DNA of 64,000 nucleotides from positions 4,588,001 through 4,652,000 of the forward strand of contig NZ_CP107989.1 in assembly GCF_041435015.1 (NCBI RefSeq), in the 5' to 3' direction. The stretch comes from Streptomyces canus (GTDB lineage: Bacteria > Actinomycetota > Actinomycetes > Streptomycetales > Streptomycetaceae). Positions 1-7,262 of the stretch are shown in pieces; the stretch's first letter is position 1, and every line of letters begins with the position of its first letter. Made by a program: the position numbers and the translations under genes. The notes beneath the pieces were generated by a model. The model was not told where the DNA came from. It was given only the letters and a program-made list of their open reading frames with translations, and made no database searches.

Positions 1-1
1 C

Positions 2-112
2 GCGTACGTGCACCCAGCAGTGGTGGGCCGCCTGACGGCGGCCGTGATCACGTATGCACTCAACGGCCGCCGCCTCGGCGGCCGTTCGCATATCTCCCTC
101 CAGGACTCCTGA
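2..112 (+). CDS. Probable DNA topoisomerase IB, C-terminal fragment
   Basis: Only the last 36 codons are in the window; the gene begins upstream. The fragment opens with AYVHPAVVGRL and ends in TGA. Poxvirus-like bacterial type IB topoisomerases carry the catalytic tyrosine in a similar C-terminal context (Ser/Ala-Tyr-Val/Ile-Asp/His-Pro-x-Val), so Tyr3 of the visible fragment may be the DNA-linking residue. This rests on one short motif and the reading frame, so the name is tentative. It lies 45 bp upstream of trpS on the same strand, and the two may be cotranscribed. Confidence 0.5.
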   Translation, partial: AYVHPAVVGRLTAAVITYALNGRRLGGRSHISLQDS

Positions 113-157
113 GGGTCGGCCGGCCGGGGTCGGCGGCCTCGACCAGGAGGTGGAGAG

Positions 158-1219
158 ATGACGCGGGTCTTCAGCGGGGTCAAGCCGACGGGGCATCTGA
201 CGCTGGGGAACTACCTGGGAGCCATGCGGCAGTGGGCCACGGTCGACCAGCACCGGGCCGAGTCGCTGTTCTGCATCGTCGACCTGCACGCCCTGACCGT
301 CGACCATGATCCGGCGCGGGTGCGCCGGCTGAGTCGGCAGGCGGCGACGCTGCTGCTCGCGGCGGGGTTGGATCCCGAGCTGTGCACCGTGTTCGTACAG
401 AGTCATGTGGACGAGCATGCGCGGCTGTCGTACGTGCTGGAGTGCGTGGCCACGGACGGCGAGATGCGGCGGATGATCCAGTACAAGGAGAAGGCCGCTC
501 GGGAGCGGGCGCGGGGCGGGAGTGTGCGGCTGTCGTTGCTGACGTATCCCGTGCTGATGGCGGCGGACATCCTGGCCTACGGGGCCGACGAGGTGCCGGT
601 CGGGGACGACCAGGCACAACACGTGGAGTTGACGCGGGATCTGGCGGCGCGGTTCAACCAGCGGTACGGCTACACGTTCGTGGTGCCCCGGGCCACCCTG
701 CCCACGGTGGGCGCGCGGGTCATGAACCTTCAGGACCCGCTGTCGAAGATGGGGAAGTCCGACGACTCCGGGCCGGGGATCGTCTATCTGCTCGACGAGC
801 CGGATGTCGTGCGGAAGAAGGTGATGCGGGCCGTGACCGACAGCGGGCGGGAGGTCGTGTACGACCGGGAGGCGCGGCCCGGCCTGGCGAATCTGCTGGA
901 GATCCTCGCGTCCTGTACGGGTGGGAACCCATCGGAGCTGAGCGGTGTATATGAGTCGTACGGCGCCTTGAAGAAGGACACCGCCGAGGCCGTGGTCGAG
1001 GTCTTGAGGCCCGTGCAGGAGAGGCACAAGGAGTTGTGCGCGGATCCTGGCTATGTGGAGGGGGTGCTGCGGGATGGCGCGGAGAGAGCGCGGGCGATGG
1101 CGCGGCCGACCGTGGATGCCGCTTATCGCGCGATCGGGCTGCTTCCGGCCACTGCCGAGCCGGTCGCGGTGGATACCGACGCGGTCGACAGCGGAGTCGT
1201 GCTGAACGCTGCCCGGTAG
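158..1219 (+). CDS. trpS: Tryptophanyl-tRNA synthetase, indolmycin-resistant (TrpRS1) type
   Basis: Class Ic aminoacyl-tRNA synthetase of 353 aa that charges tRNA-Trp in the cytoplasm. The ATP-binding HIGH-type motif is GHLTLGNYLG (residues 12-21) and the KMSKS-type loop is LSKMGKS (about 195-201). The start follows AGGAGG at 8 nt. Residue 9 is lysine (SGVKPTGH), where ordinary bacterial TrpRS have glutamine; as I recall, this lysine determines indolmycin resistance in the auxiliary S. coelicolor TrpRS1. It is therefore probably the auxiliary enzyme, with a housekeeping copy elsewhere. The last 97 bp overlap the 3' end of the opposing regulator gene. Confidence 0.95.
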   Translation: MTRVFSGVKPTGHLTLGNYLGAMRQWATVDQHRAESLFCIVDLHALTVDHDPARVRRLSRQAATLLLAAGLDPELCTVFVQSHVDEHARLSYVLECVATDGEMRRMIQYKEKAARERARGGSVRLSLLTYPVLMAADILAYGADEVPVGDDQAQHVELTRDLAARFNQRYGYTFVVPRATLPTVGARVMNLQDPLSKMGKSDDSGPGIVYLLDEPDVVRKKVMRAVTDSGREVVYDREARPGLANLLEILASCTGGNPSELSGVYESYGALKKDTAEAVVEVLRPVQERHKELCADPGYVEGVLRDGAERARAMARPTVDAAYRAIGLLPATAEPVAVDTDAVDSGVVLNAAR

Positions 1220-2172
1220 GCGCGTGGGCTGGTGGCGAGGCGCGATGCGAAGTGCTGGCGCATCGTGACCTCGCTGCCGAAGCCGGCGCGGCGGGCGACT
1301 TCGGGCATCGGCAGGTCAGTGCGCTCAAGGAGTTTCTGGGCTGCGGCGATGCGCTGGTCGAGGAGCCAGCGGAGCGGGGTCGTGCCGGTTTCCGCGGCGA
1401 AGTGACGGGCGAAGCTGCGGGCGGACATGCCTGCGCGGGCGGCCAGGTCGGCGACGGTGAGCGGTTCGTGGAGGTGGCGCAGGGCGTGCTCGCGTACGGC
1501 GGCGAGGGCGTCGGAGTCGCGGTCGGCGCGCGGGGTGGGGTGCTCGATGAACTGGGCCTGGGTTCCGGTGCGGAAGGGCGCGGTGACCATCGAGCGGGCG
1601 ATGGTGGCCGCGGCTTCGGCGCCGTGGGCCCGGCGGACGAGGTGGAGACAGAGGTCGATGCCTGCCGCGGTGCCGGCCGCGGTCCAGATGTTGTCGTCCT
1701 CGATGAACAGGGCGTCGGGGACGACGGTGACCTGGGGGTGGTGTGCGCGCAGGGGGTCGATCAGGTTCCAGTGGGTGATGGCGCGGCGACCGTCGAGGAG
1801 GCCGGCCTGGGCGAGGGTGAAGGCGCCACCGCACAGGGCCGCGATGGTGGTGCCGCTGGTGTGCGCGCGGCGCAGGGCTTCGAGGACGGGGGTGGGTGCG
1901 GAGGTGAGGTGGTCGTCGAGGCCGGGGATCACGATGAGATCGGCGTGGGGCAGCCAGTCGAGGGTGCGGTCGGGAAGGAGGGTGAGGCCGCCGCGCATGG
2001 GGACCGGTGTGGTGTCGGGGGCGGCTCGGCGCAGGTCGAAGGCGGGGGCTCCGCGATCGGTGCGGTCGGTGCCCCAGACCTCGGTGATGACGGAGACGTC
2101 GAAGGGGCGGATCCCGGGGAAGGCGACCAGCGCGACGCCGTACGCGTGCTCCTTCTCCCCAGGGTTCTCCAT
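1123..2172 (-). CDS. GlxA-type transcriptional regulator (DJ-1/PfpI + AraC HTH)
   Basis: Regulator of 349 aa. Residues about 10-180 form a DJ-1/PfpI (class I glutamine amidotransferase-like) domain with the nucleophile-elbow sequence AALCGGAFTLAQAG; residues about 225-320 form a two-helix-turn-helix AraC domain (LTVADLAARAGMSARSFARHF, then MPEVARRAGFGS). The ATG at 2172 lies 7 nt after a TTTACT hexamer, suggesting a leaderless message, and there is no ribosome site before it. Genes of this family often sit divergent from the gene they control; here the partner is a cysteine hydrolase. The Ser/Thr/Ala-rich C-terminus runs 97 bp antisense into trpS. Confidence 0.85.
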   Translation of the reverse strand: MENPGEKEHAYGVALVAFPGIRPFDVSVITEVWGTDRTDRGAPAFDLRRAAPDTTPVPMRGGLTLLPDRTLDWLPHADLIVIPGLDDHLTSAPTPVLEALRRAHTSGTTIAALCGGAFTLAQAGLLDGRRAITHWNLIDPLRAHHPQVTVVPDALFIEDDNIWTAAGTAAGIDLCLHLVRRAHGAEAAATIARSMVTAPFRTGTQAQFIEHPTPRADRDSDALAAVREHALRHLHEPLTVADLAARAGMSARSFARHFAAETGTTPLRWLLDQRIAAAQKLLERTDLPMPEVARRAGFGSEVTMRQHFASRLATSPRAYRAAFSTTPLSTASVSTATGSAVAGSSPIAR

Positions 2173-2179
2173 GGCTGGC

Positions 2180-2185
2180 AGTAAA
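2180..2185 (-). promoter_or_regulatory. Candidate -10 hexamer of the GlxA-type regulator gene
   Basis: TTTACT on the minus strand, 7 nt before the ATG at 2172, the spacing expected for a leaderless message. Confidence 0.4.
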
Positions 2186-2204
2186 CCATCGATCGCTGTC
2201 TTTT

Positions 2205-2217
2205 CACCCACTGGGTG
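2205..2217. promoter_or_regulatory. Candidate operator in the regulator/hydrolase intergenic region
   Basis: CACCCA-C-TGGGTG, a perfect 6-1-6 inverted repeat in the 75-bp gap between the GlxA-type regulator and the isochorismatase-family gene. It lies near the -35 zone of the regulator gene and 31 bp before the hydrolase ATG, so one bound protein could affect both. The binding protein is unknown; the regulator is the obvious candidate. Confidence 0.45.
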
Positions 2218-2247
2218 GGGTGGGCTCCCGGCGGCAGGATCGTCGGC

Positions 2248-2835
2248 ATGGAGATCGCAGAGGACGCAGCGCTGGTGGTCGTGGACGTCCAGAAGGGCTT
2301 CGACGAGGCCGACTTCTGGGGACCGCGGAACAACCCGGAGGCCGATGACAACGTCGCTTCGCTCATCGACGTGTGGCAGGCGACGGGGCGGCCGGTCGTG
2401 TTCGTGCGGCATGACTCGCGGAAGCCCGAGTCGCCGCTGCGGACGGGGTATGAGGGGAACGCCTTCAAGGAGTACGTGGAGCGGCGGCGTGGGAGGGGGG
2501 TCGGCGGGGCTGAGCTGTTGGTCACGAAGACCGTGAACTCGGCCTTCTACGGGACGCCGGATCTGGATGCCTGGCTGAAGGGCGAGGGGATCTCGCAGTT
2601 CGTGGTGGCCGGGATCCAGACCAACATGTGCGTGGAGACGACGGCTCGGATGGGCGGGAACCTCGGTTATGACGTGGTGGTCGCCTATGACGCGACGCAC
2701 ACGTTCGATCTGGAGGGCCCGTTCGGCTGGCGGCGGAGTGCGGACGAGGTGGCACAGGCGTCGGCGGTCTCGCTGCACGGGGGCGGCTTCGCTCGTGTGG
2801 TGGCCACGAAGGAAGTGGTGGACGCGGCGGGGTGA
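2248..2835 (+). CDS. Isochorismatase-family cysteine hydrolase
   Basis: Cytoplasmic cysteine hydrolase of 195 aa in the isochorismatase/nicotinamidase superfamily. The catalytic triad is visible: Asp in VVVDVQ (residue 13), Lys in LLVTKTVNSAF and Cys in TNMCVETTARMG. The substrate cannot be read from the sequence; family members act on nicotinamide, isochorismate, ureidoacrylate or biuret. The ATG at 2248 places the first beta strand at the usual distance; an upstream in-frame start at 2215 would add 11 poorly conserved residues overlapping the palindrome. Divergent from the GlxA-type regulator. Confidence 0.85.
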   Translation: MEIAEDAALVVVDVQKGFDEADFWGPRNNPEADDNVASLIDVWQATGRPVVFVRHDSRKPESPLRTGYEGNAFKEYVERRRGRGVGGAELLVTKTVNSAFYGTPDLDAWLKGEGISQFVVAGIQTNMCVETTARMGGNLGYDVVVAYDATHTFDLEGPFGWRRSADEVAQASAVSLHGGGFARVVATKEVVDAAG

Positions 2836-2850
2836 CCGCCCCCGTGGGCC

Positions 2851-3663
2851 TCAGTCCTTCTTGCCGGAGGCCAGGGCGCGGCTGCGGTCGCGGGCGGCTT
2901 CGAGGGCGGCGATGAGGGCGGCGCGTACGCCGTGGTTCTCGAGTTCGCGGATGGCGTTGATGGTGGTGCCCGCGGGGGAGGTGACGTTCTCGCGGAGCTT
3001 CACCGGGTGCTCGCCGCTGTCGCGGAGCATCGTCGCGGCGCCGATCGCGGACTGGACGATCAGGTCGTGGGCCTTGTCGCGGGGCAGGCCGAGCAGGATG
3101 CCGGCGTCCGTCATGGCTTCGACCAGGTAGAAGAAGTACGCCGGTCCGGAGCCGGAGAGGGCGGTGCAGGCGTCCTGCTGGGACTCGGGGACGCGGAGCG
3201 TCTTGCCGACGGCGCCGAAGATCTCCTCGGTGTGGGCGAGGTGGTCGGCGGTGGCATGGGTGCCGGCGGAGATGACCGACATGGCCTCGTCGACCAGGGC
3301 GGGCGTGTTGGTCATCACGCGGACGACGGGGGTGCCGGTGGCGAGGCGCTCCTCGAAGAAGGAGGTGGGGATGCCGGCGGCGCCGCTGATGACCAGGCGG
3401 TCGGCCGGGACGTGCGGGGCGAGTTCGTCGAGGAGGGTGCCCATGTCCTGCGGTTTGACCGTGAGGATCAGGGTGTCGGCGGTCTTCGCGGCTTCCGGGT
3501 TGGTGACCGGGGTGACTCCGTAGCGGCTGCGGAGTTCTTCGGCTCGCTCGGGGCGGCGGGCGGTGACCAGGAGGTCGGCCGGGGCCCAGCCGGCGCGGAT
3601 CATTCCGCTGAGCAGGGCTTCGCCGATCTTGCCGGTGCCGAGGACTGCGACTTTCTGACTCAT
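2851..3663 (-). CDS. proC: Pyrroline-5-carboxylate reductase
   Basis: NAD(P)H-dependent enzyme of 270 aa catalysing the last step of proline synthesis. The N-terminal Rossmann motif is VLGTGKIGEALLSG (residues 7-20). The C-terminal family signature is SGSGPAYFFYLVEAMTDAG, followed by DLIVQSAIGAATML and VTSPAGTTINAI. Length is normal for the family. A CAGACT hexamer 7 nt before the ATG suggests a leaderless message. Convergent with the hydrolase gene, 15 bp apart. Confidence 0.96.
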   Translation of the reverse strand: MSQKVAVLGTGKIGEALLSGMIRAGWAPADLLVTARRPERAEELRSRYGVTPVTNPEAAKTADTLILTVKPQDMGTLLDELAPHVPADRLVISGAAGIPTSFFEERLATGTPVVRVMTNTPALVDEAMSVISAGTHATADHLAHTEEIFGAVGKTLRVPESQQDACTALSGSGPAYFFYLVEAMTDAGILLGLPRDKAHDLIVQSAIGAATMLRDSGEHPVKLRENVTSPAGTTINAIRELENHGVRAALIAALEAARDRSRALASGKKD

Positions 3664-3670
3664 GCGGTTC

Positions 3671-3676
3671 AGTCTG
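3671..3676 (-). promoter_or_regulatory. Candidate -10 hexamer of proC
   Basis: CAGACT on the minus strand, 7 nt upstream of the proC ATG. Weak match to TAnnnT; supported mainly by the spacing shared with other genes here. Confidence 0.3.
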
Positions 3677-3746
3677 GCACCGGGTCGGGGCGTGCAGGGC
3701 GGGTGTCCGGTGGGCGGAACAGGAGGGTGGCCGACCGTGCGCAGCG

Positions 3747-4532
3747 CTATGGCGTCCTGCGCCTGAGGGTTGCCGCTCCCAGTCCCAGGACCAGCAGTGC
3801 GCAGCCCGCCACGATCAAGGCGTCGCGTAGGAAGGTCGCTGTCATGTCCGTGTGCCTGAGGACTTCGTTCATGCCGTCGACGGCGTAGGACATGGGGAGG
3901 ACATCGGAGATGGTCTCCAGGACGGGGTGCATGTTGTCGCGGGGGGTGAAGAGTCCGCAGAGGAGGAGTTGGGGGAAGATCACGGCCGGCATGAACTGGA
4001 CGGCCTGGAACTCGGAGGCCGCGAAGGCCGAGACGAACAGGCCGAGGGCGGTGCCGAGCAGGGCGTCGAGCAGGGCGACCAGCAGCAGGAGCCAGGGGCT
4101 GCCGATGACGTCGAGGCCGAGGAACCAGACGGCGAGGCCGGTCGCGAGGGCGGACTGGATGATCGCGAGGACGCCGAAGGCGAGGGCGTAGCCGGCGATG
4201 AGGTCGCCTTTGCCCAGCGGCATGGCGAGGAGGCGTTCGAGGGTGCCGGAGGTGCGTTCGCGCAGGGTGGCGATGGAGGTGACCAGGAACATCGTGATCA
4301 GCGGGAAGATCCCGAGGAGGGAGGCACCGATGCTGTCGAAGGTGCGCGGGCTGCCGTCGAAGACGTAGCGCAGCAGGAAGAGCATCACGCAGGGGATCAG
4401 GATCATCATCGCGATGGTGCGCGGGTCGTGGCGGAGCTGGCGCAGGACCCTGGCCGCGGTGGCGGTGGTGCGGGAGAGGCTGAGGGCGCTGGTGGGAGCG
4501 GGCGCGAGGTTCGGCGTGGTGGTCGTGGTCAT
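3747..4532 (-). CDS. ABC-2 type transporter permease
   Basis: Integral membrane subunit of 261 aa with about six hydrophobic segments. A Thr-rich N-terminus precedes the first transmembrane helix (MMILIPCVMLFLLRYVF), and FTPRDNMHPVLETISDVLPM near the C-terminus is typical of drug-export ABC-2 permeases. Its ATG overlaps the TGA of the ATPase gene (ATGA), so the two are translationally coupled and form one half-transporter. Substrate unknown; this architecture is common for drug or lipid export. Confidence 0.9.
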   Translation of the reverse strand: MTTTTTPNLAPAPTSALSLSRTTATAARVLRQLRHDPRTIAMMILIPCVMLFLLRYVFDGSPRTFDSIGASLLGIFPLITMFLVTSIATLRERTSGTLERLLAMPLGKGDLIAGYALAFGVLAIIQSALATGLAVWFLGLDVIGSPWLLLLVALLDALLGTALGLFVSAFAASEFQAVQFMPAVIFPQLLLCGLFTPRDNMHPVLETISDVLPMSYAVDGMNEVLRHTDMTATFLRDALIVAGCALLVLGLGAATLRRRTP

Positions 4533-5353
4533 CGCGTGGGCTCCTTGGTGCGGCTTGCCTCGACGGCCTGGTCGACCAGGTGGAGGAAGGCCTCCTCGAC
4601 AGTGTCGGAGTGTGTGCGGGTGCGGAGGGCCTCGGGGGTGTCGTCGGCGAGGATCTCGCCCTCGCGCATCAGGAGGAGGCGGTGGCAGCGCTCGGCCTCG
4701 TCCATGACGTGGGAGGAGATGAGGAGGGTGGCGCCGCGGCGGGCGGCGATGTCGTGGAAGAGGTTCCAGAGGTCGCGGCGCAGGACGGGGTCGAGGCCGA
4801 CGGTGGGTTCGTCGAGGACGAGGAGTTCGGGGGTGCCGAGGAGGGCCACGGCGAGGGAGACGCGGCTGCGCTGGCCGCCGGAGAGGTTGCCGGCGAGGGA
4901 GTCGGCGTGGGTGGTGAGGTCGACGTCGGTGATGGCCCGGGTGACGTCGGAGTGGCGGCGGTCGGCGGCGGCGCGGCCGGGAGCGAGGATCGCGGCGAAG
5001 TAGTCGAGGTTCTGGCGGACGGTCAGGTCGTCGTAGACGGAGGGGGCCTGGGTGACGTAGCCGATGCGGGTGCGGAGAGTGGGGTGGCCCGCGGGCCGGC
5101 CTAGGACGTCGAGGGTGCCGGTGACCTTGGCCTGGGTGCCGACGATCGAGCGCATCAGCGTGGACTTGCCGCAACCCGAGGGGCCGAGGAGGCCGGTGAT
5201 CTGGCCGCGTGGGACGTCGAAGGCGAGGCCGCGCAGGACGGTGCGGGGGCCGCGCACGACGGTGAGGCCGTCGGCGTGGACGGCGGGGATGGCGGGCCCT
5301 TGGGCCGTGCTGTCGTCGCTGTCGTCGGGTGGCCCGGACGCATTATTCACCAT
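4529..5353 (-). CDS. ABC transporter ATP-binding protein (DrrA type)
   Basis: Nucleotide-binding subunit of 274 aa. Walker A is GPSGCGKST, the signature is LSGGQRSRV, Walker B is LLVLDEPTVGLDP and the switch histidine is in LLISSHVMDEAERC. I chose the ATG at 5353 (MVNNASG) because a good promoter (TTGACG, 17 bp, CATTAT) ends 7 nt upstream, predicting a leaderless transcript; an in-frame GTG at 5398 would lie upstream of that promoter. A perfect 10-bp-arm palindrome covers the -10 and start codon, implying repression by an unlinked regulator. Confidence 0.92.
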   Translation of the reverse strand: MVNNASGPPDDSDDSTAQGPAIPAVHADGLTVVRGPRTVLRGLAFDVPRGQITGLLGPSGCGKSTLMRSIVGTQAKVTGTLDVLGRPAGHPTLRTRIGYVTQAPSVYDDLTVRQNLDYFAAILAPGRAAADRRHSDVTRAITDVDLTTHADSLAGNLSGGQRSRVSLAVALLGTPELLVLDEPTVGLDPVLRRDLWNLFHDIAARRGATLLISSHVMDEAERCHRLLLMREGEILADDTPEALRTRTHSDTVEEAFLHLVDQAVEASRTKEPTR

Positions 5354-5367
5354 GTGATGAATAATGC
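5340..5367. promoter_or_regulatory. Palindromic operator over the ABC exporter start site
   Basis: Arms GCATTATTCA (5340-5349) and TGAATAATGC (5358-5367) form a perfect 10-8-10 inverted repeat, strikingly AT-rich for this genome. It overlaps the candidate -10, the predicted start point and the ATG of the ATPase gene, the classic position for a repressor site. No regulator gene is adjacent. Confidence 0.7.
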
Positions 5368-5389
5368 TCTCGCGGCTTCTGACCGTCAA
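5361..5389 (-). promoter_or_regulatory. Promoter of the ABC exporter operon
   Basis: On the minus strand, TTGACG (5389-5384), a 17-bp spacer and CATTAT (5366-5361), followed after 7 nt by the ATG at 5353. This is a near-consensus vegetative promoter predicting a leaderless or almost leaderless transcript. Confidence 0.65.
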
Positions 5390-5422
5390 GCGAGTCACCC
5401 CCCCCCTGGAACTCGGCGGGGG

Positions 5423-6202
5423 TCAGGCGTTGACGGCGACCAGCAGTTCGACGTCGTAGGTCTCCTCGACGGTCTCGTCCGGGAAGAGTTCCAGCAGGAT
5501 CCGGCGCTCCTCGGTGAGGAAGGCGCCCGCGTGCTCCTCGCCCGCGACCAGGAACAGCGAGTGGCTGCCGATGTTGGCGAGGTGGGTGTCGACGGGGACG
5601 TGGCGGCTCCAGCGGACCACGCGGTGGGCGAAGTCCAGGCGGCCGGTGGGGTCGGCCAGGGCCGACCGGGCTCCGCTGCCGTTCACCTCGACGGCCGGGT
5701 GGGCACCGTAGGCCTTGAAGTGCTCCCCGATGCGGTCCAGTTGACCGGTGATCCACGGCACGTCGAGGGCGTGGGTGTTCCACCACAGGGCGAGCGCGCC
5801 GCCGGGGCGCAGGACGCGGAGGGCTTCGGGGACCGCGCGGGCGGGGTCGGTCCAGTGCCAGGACTGGGCGTAGGTCAGGAAGTCGACGGCGTCCGCGAGG
5901 AGGGGGAGGTCGTTGCCGTCGCCCCTGAGGATCGGGATGTCGGGGTGCGCACTGCGGAACTGCGCCGCCATGCCGACCCCGGGTTCGACCGCGACGACCT
6001 CGGCGCCCCGGGCCTGCAGCAGAGCGGTCGCGATACCGGTACCGGCCCCGATGTCGGCGACCCGCGCACCCGCGAGGGGCCGGCCGGCGAGCTCTTCGAC
6101 GGCGTCGAAGAGGGCGGGTGGGTAGGAGGGGCGGTTGGCGGCGTACTGGGCTGCGGCGGTGTTGAAGGAGTGGGCTCGGGTGGTGCGGGAGGAAGCCGTC
6201 AT
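5423..6202 (-). CDS. Class I SAM-dependent methyltransferase
   Basis: Methyltransferase of 259 aa. Motif I (SAM binding) is VADIGAGTGIAT at about residues 48-59, followed by VVAVEPGVGM (motif II region), LPLLADAVDFLTYAQSWHW and the LRPGGALALWW strand typical of the Methyltransf_11 family. The QSWHW sequence is shared with small-molecule methyltransferases. Substrate unknown. It lies upstream of the ABC exporter on the same strand, but the exporter has its own promoter. Confidence 0.85.
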   Translation of the reverse strand: MTASSRTTRAHSFNTAAAQYAANRPSYPPALFDAVEELAGRPLAGARVADIGAGTGIATALLQARGAEVVAVEPGVGMAAQFRSAHPDIPILRGDGNDLPLLADAVDFLTYAQSWHWTDPARAVPEALRVLRPGGALALWWNTHALDVPWITGQLDRIGEHFKAYGAHPAVEVNGSGARSALADPTGRLDFAHRVVRWSRHVPVDTHLANIGSHSLFLVAGEEHAGAFLTEERRILLELFPDETVEETYDVELLVAVNA

Positions 6203-6338
6203 AGGGACATGGTGGCCGGGGTGCGAGTGGGGCGCTGTGAGTTTTCGGTGAGAAACGGAGGCGTGGGCGGATGCAGGGGTGCGGGCCTGTGTGGATGTGC
6301 GGCTCCGCAGCGACGGGGCTGCGGCTGCCCGAGCGCCG

Positions 6339-6848
6339 TCAGCGGCGGCGCTTCTGCTTCGAGGGGTTCCCCGTGCGGCGAGCGTCCCTCTTCTCGTGCT
6401 CCCGCCGGGCAGCCTCGTACTCCTCGCGGTGCAGCTTCTCGCCCGGCGCCTCGATGAGGGAGCGGAAGAAGTAGGCCAGGAGCGACCCGACGAACCCGAT
6501 GGCCAGCAGACCGCGGAGGGAGGCCTGGCGGTCCGGGTCGGGGCGCCTGCCGAAGCCGTCCCACGTGGTGTGGAAGGCCAGCGCGCTGCAGATCGCGAAC
6601 ATCGCGATGACGAGGACGGTCACGAAGCTGCCGGTGTCGGCGATCTGGAGGCCCTCGTAGGCGAAGCGGAGGATCAGGCAGGAGGCGACGGCGGCGGCGA
6701 GGGAGCCGGTGGCCGCGCCGACGCGGCGGAGGGCGTAGCCGTTGTCGTGGTCCACCCAGGCCGTGCCGAAGAAGCGGATCGGTTCGGGGCGGGGGCCGCC
6801 CACCGTGGAGCCCGCGGGGATGTCCTGGGTGCCGGATTCGTCGCTCAC
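6339..6848 (-). CDS. Membrane protein of unknown function
   Basis: Protein of 169 aa starting at GTG 6848. It has about three hydrophobic segments (near residues 46-63, 72-92 and 112-132) and a highly charged C-terminus ending KQKRRR. I do not recognise the family. A CATAAT hexamer 6 nt before the GTG suggests a leaderless message and supports the start. Confidence 0.7.
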   Translation of the reverse strand: MSDESGTQDIPAGSTVGGPRPEPIRFFGTAWVDHDNGYALRRVGAATGSLAAAVASCLILRFAYEGLQIADTGSFVTVLVIAMFAICSALAFHTTWDGFGRRPDPDRQASLRGLLAIGFVGSLLAYFFRSLIEAPGEKLHREEYEAARREHEKRDARRTGNPSKQKRRR

Positions 6849-6854
6849 GGGACG

Positions 6855-6860
6855 ATTATG
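6855..6860 (-). promoter_or_regulatory. Candidate -10 hexamer of the 6339-6848 gene
   Basis: CATAAT on the minus strand, 6 nt before the GTG start; five of six bases match TATAAT. Confidence 0.5.
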
Positions 6861-6892
6861 GCTCCGGGGCGGGGGCGGGCTCCCTTCGGGGA

Positions 6893-7206
6893 TCAGGAGC
6901 AGCGGTCGGCCACGTAGCCGTCGCTGCCGGTGTTCACGTACGCGTCGGAGACGTACTGACTATTGCTGATGTTGTCCCAGATGTGTTCGAGGTGCCATAC
7001 GGACCGGTCACTGTGGTGCCCGGCGTCTGGCAGTAGATGTGGACCATGGAACCCTCGGGCAGGACACGGACGACGCTGTAGCTCGTGCCTGGTCCGCTGC
7101 GGGCGTTCAGCTGATAGCCGGAAGCCACGGGGTAGTACCGGATCGTCACGGCCTCGGCATTGGCGGCGCCCACCATGAGGAGGGCGCCGGTCAAGCCTGC
7201 GAGCAT
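6893..7206 (-). pseudogene. Frameshifted secreted SH3-like protein gene
   Basis: Paralogue of the neighbouring gene at 7263-7589. The frame opens with a signal-peptide-like sequence (MLAGLTGALLMVGAANAEA), then an SH3-type domain (YYPVASGYQLNARSGPGTSY) up to GPYGTSN. There it carries two extra bases (an additional GT within 6982-6985) relative to the paralogue, which shifts the frame. Removing them restores IWDNISNSQYVSDAYV and GSDGYVADRCS with a stop at 6893, aligning with the intact copy to its last residues. As written, translation ends early at 6934 with an unrelated tail. A sequencing error is possible. Confidence 0.75.
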
Positions 7207-7262
7207 GACGGATCCGCGTTTCAGGGTGTCACTCGTGGATCCCTCTGGGATGGGTGACCAGG

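Noticed and set aside
113..157. Trp leader peptide and attenuator for trpS
   Set aside because: The gap is too short and contains no run of Trp codons and no terminator hairpin.
1036..2184. Long open frames antisense to the GlxA-type regulator and many other genes
   Set aside because: In DNA of this GC content stop codons are rare in all frames; these frames lack ribosome sites, have Gly/Arg/Ala-rich translations and no conserved motifs.
1123..2778. A 551-codon version of the GlxA-type regulator
   Set aside because: The additional N-terminal 202 codons run antisense through the hydrolase gene, and the conserved domain begins just after the ATG at 2172.
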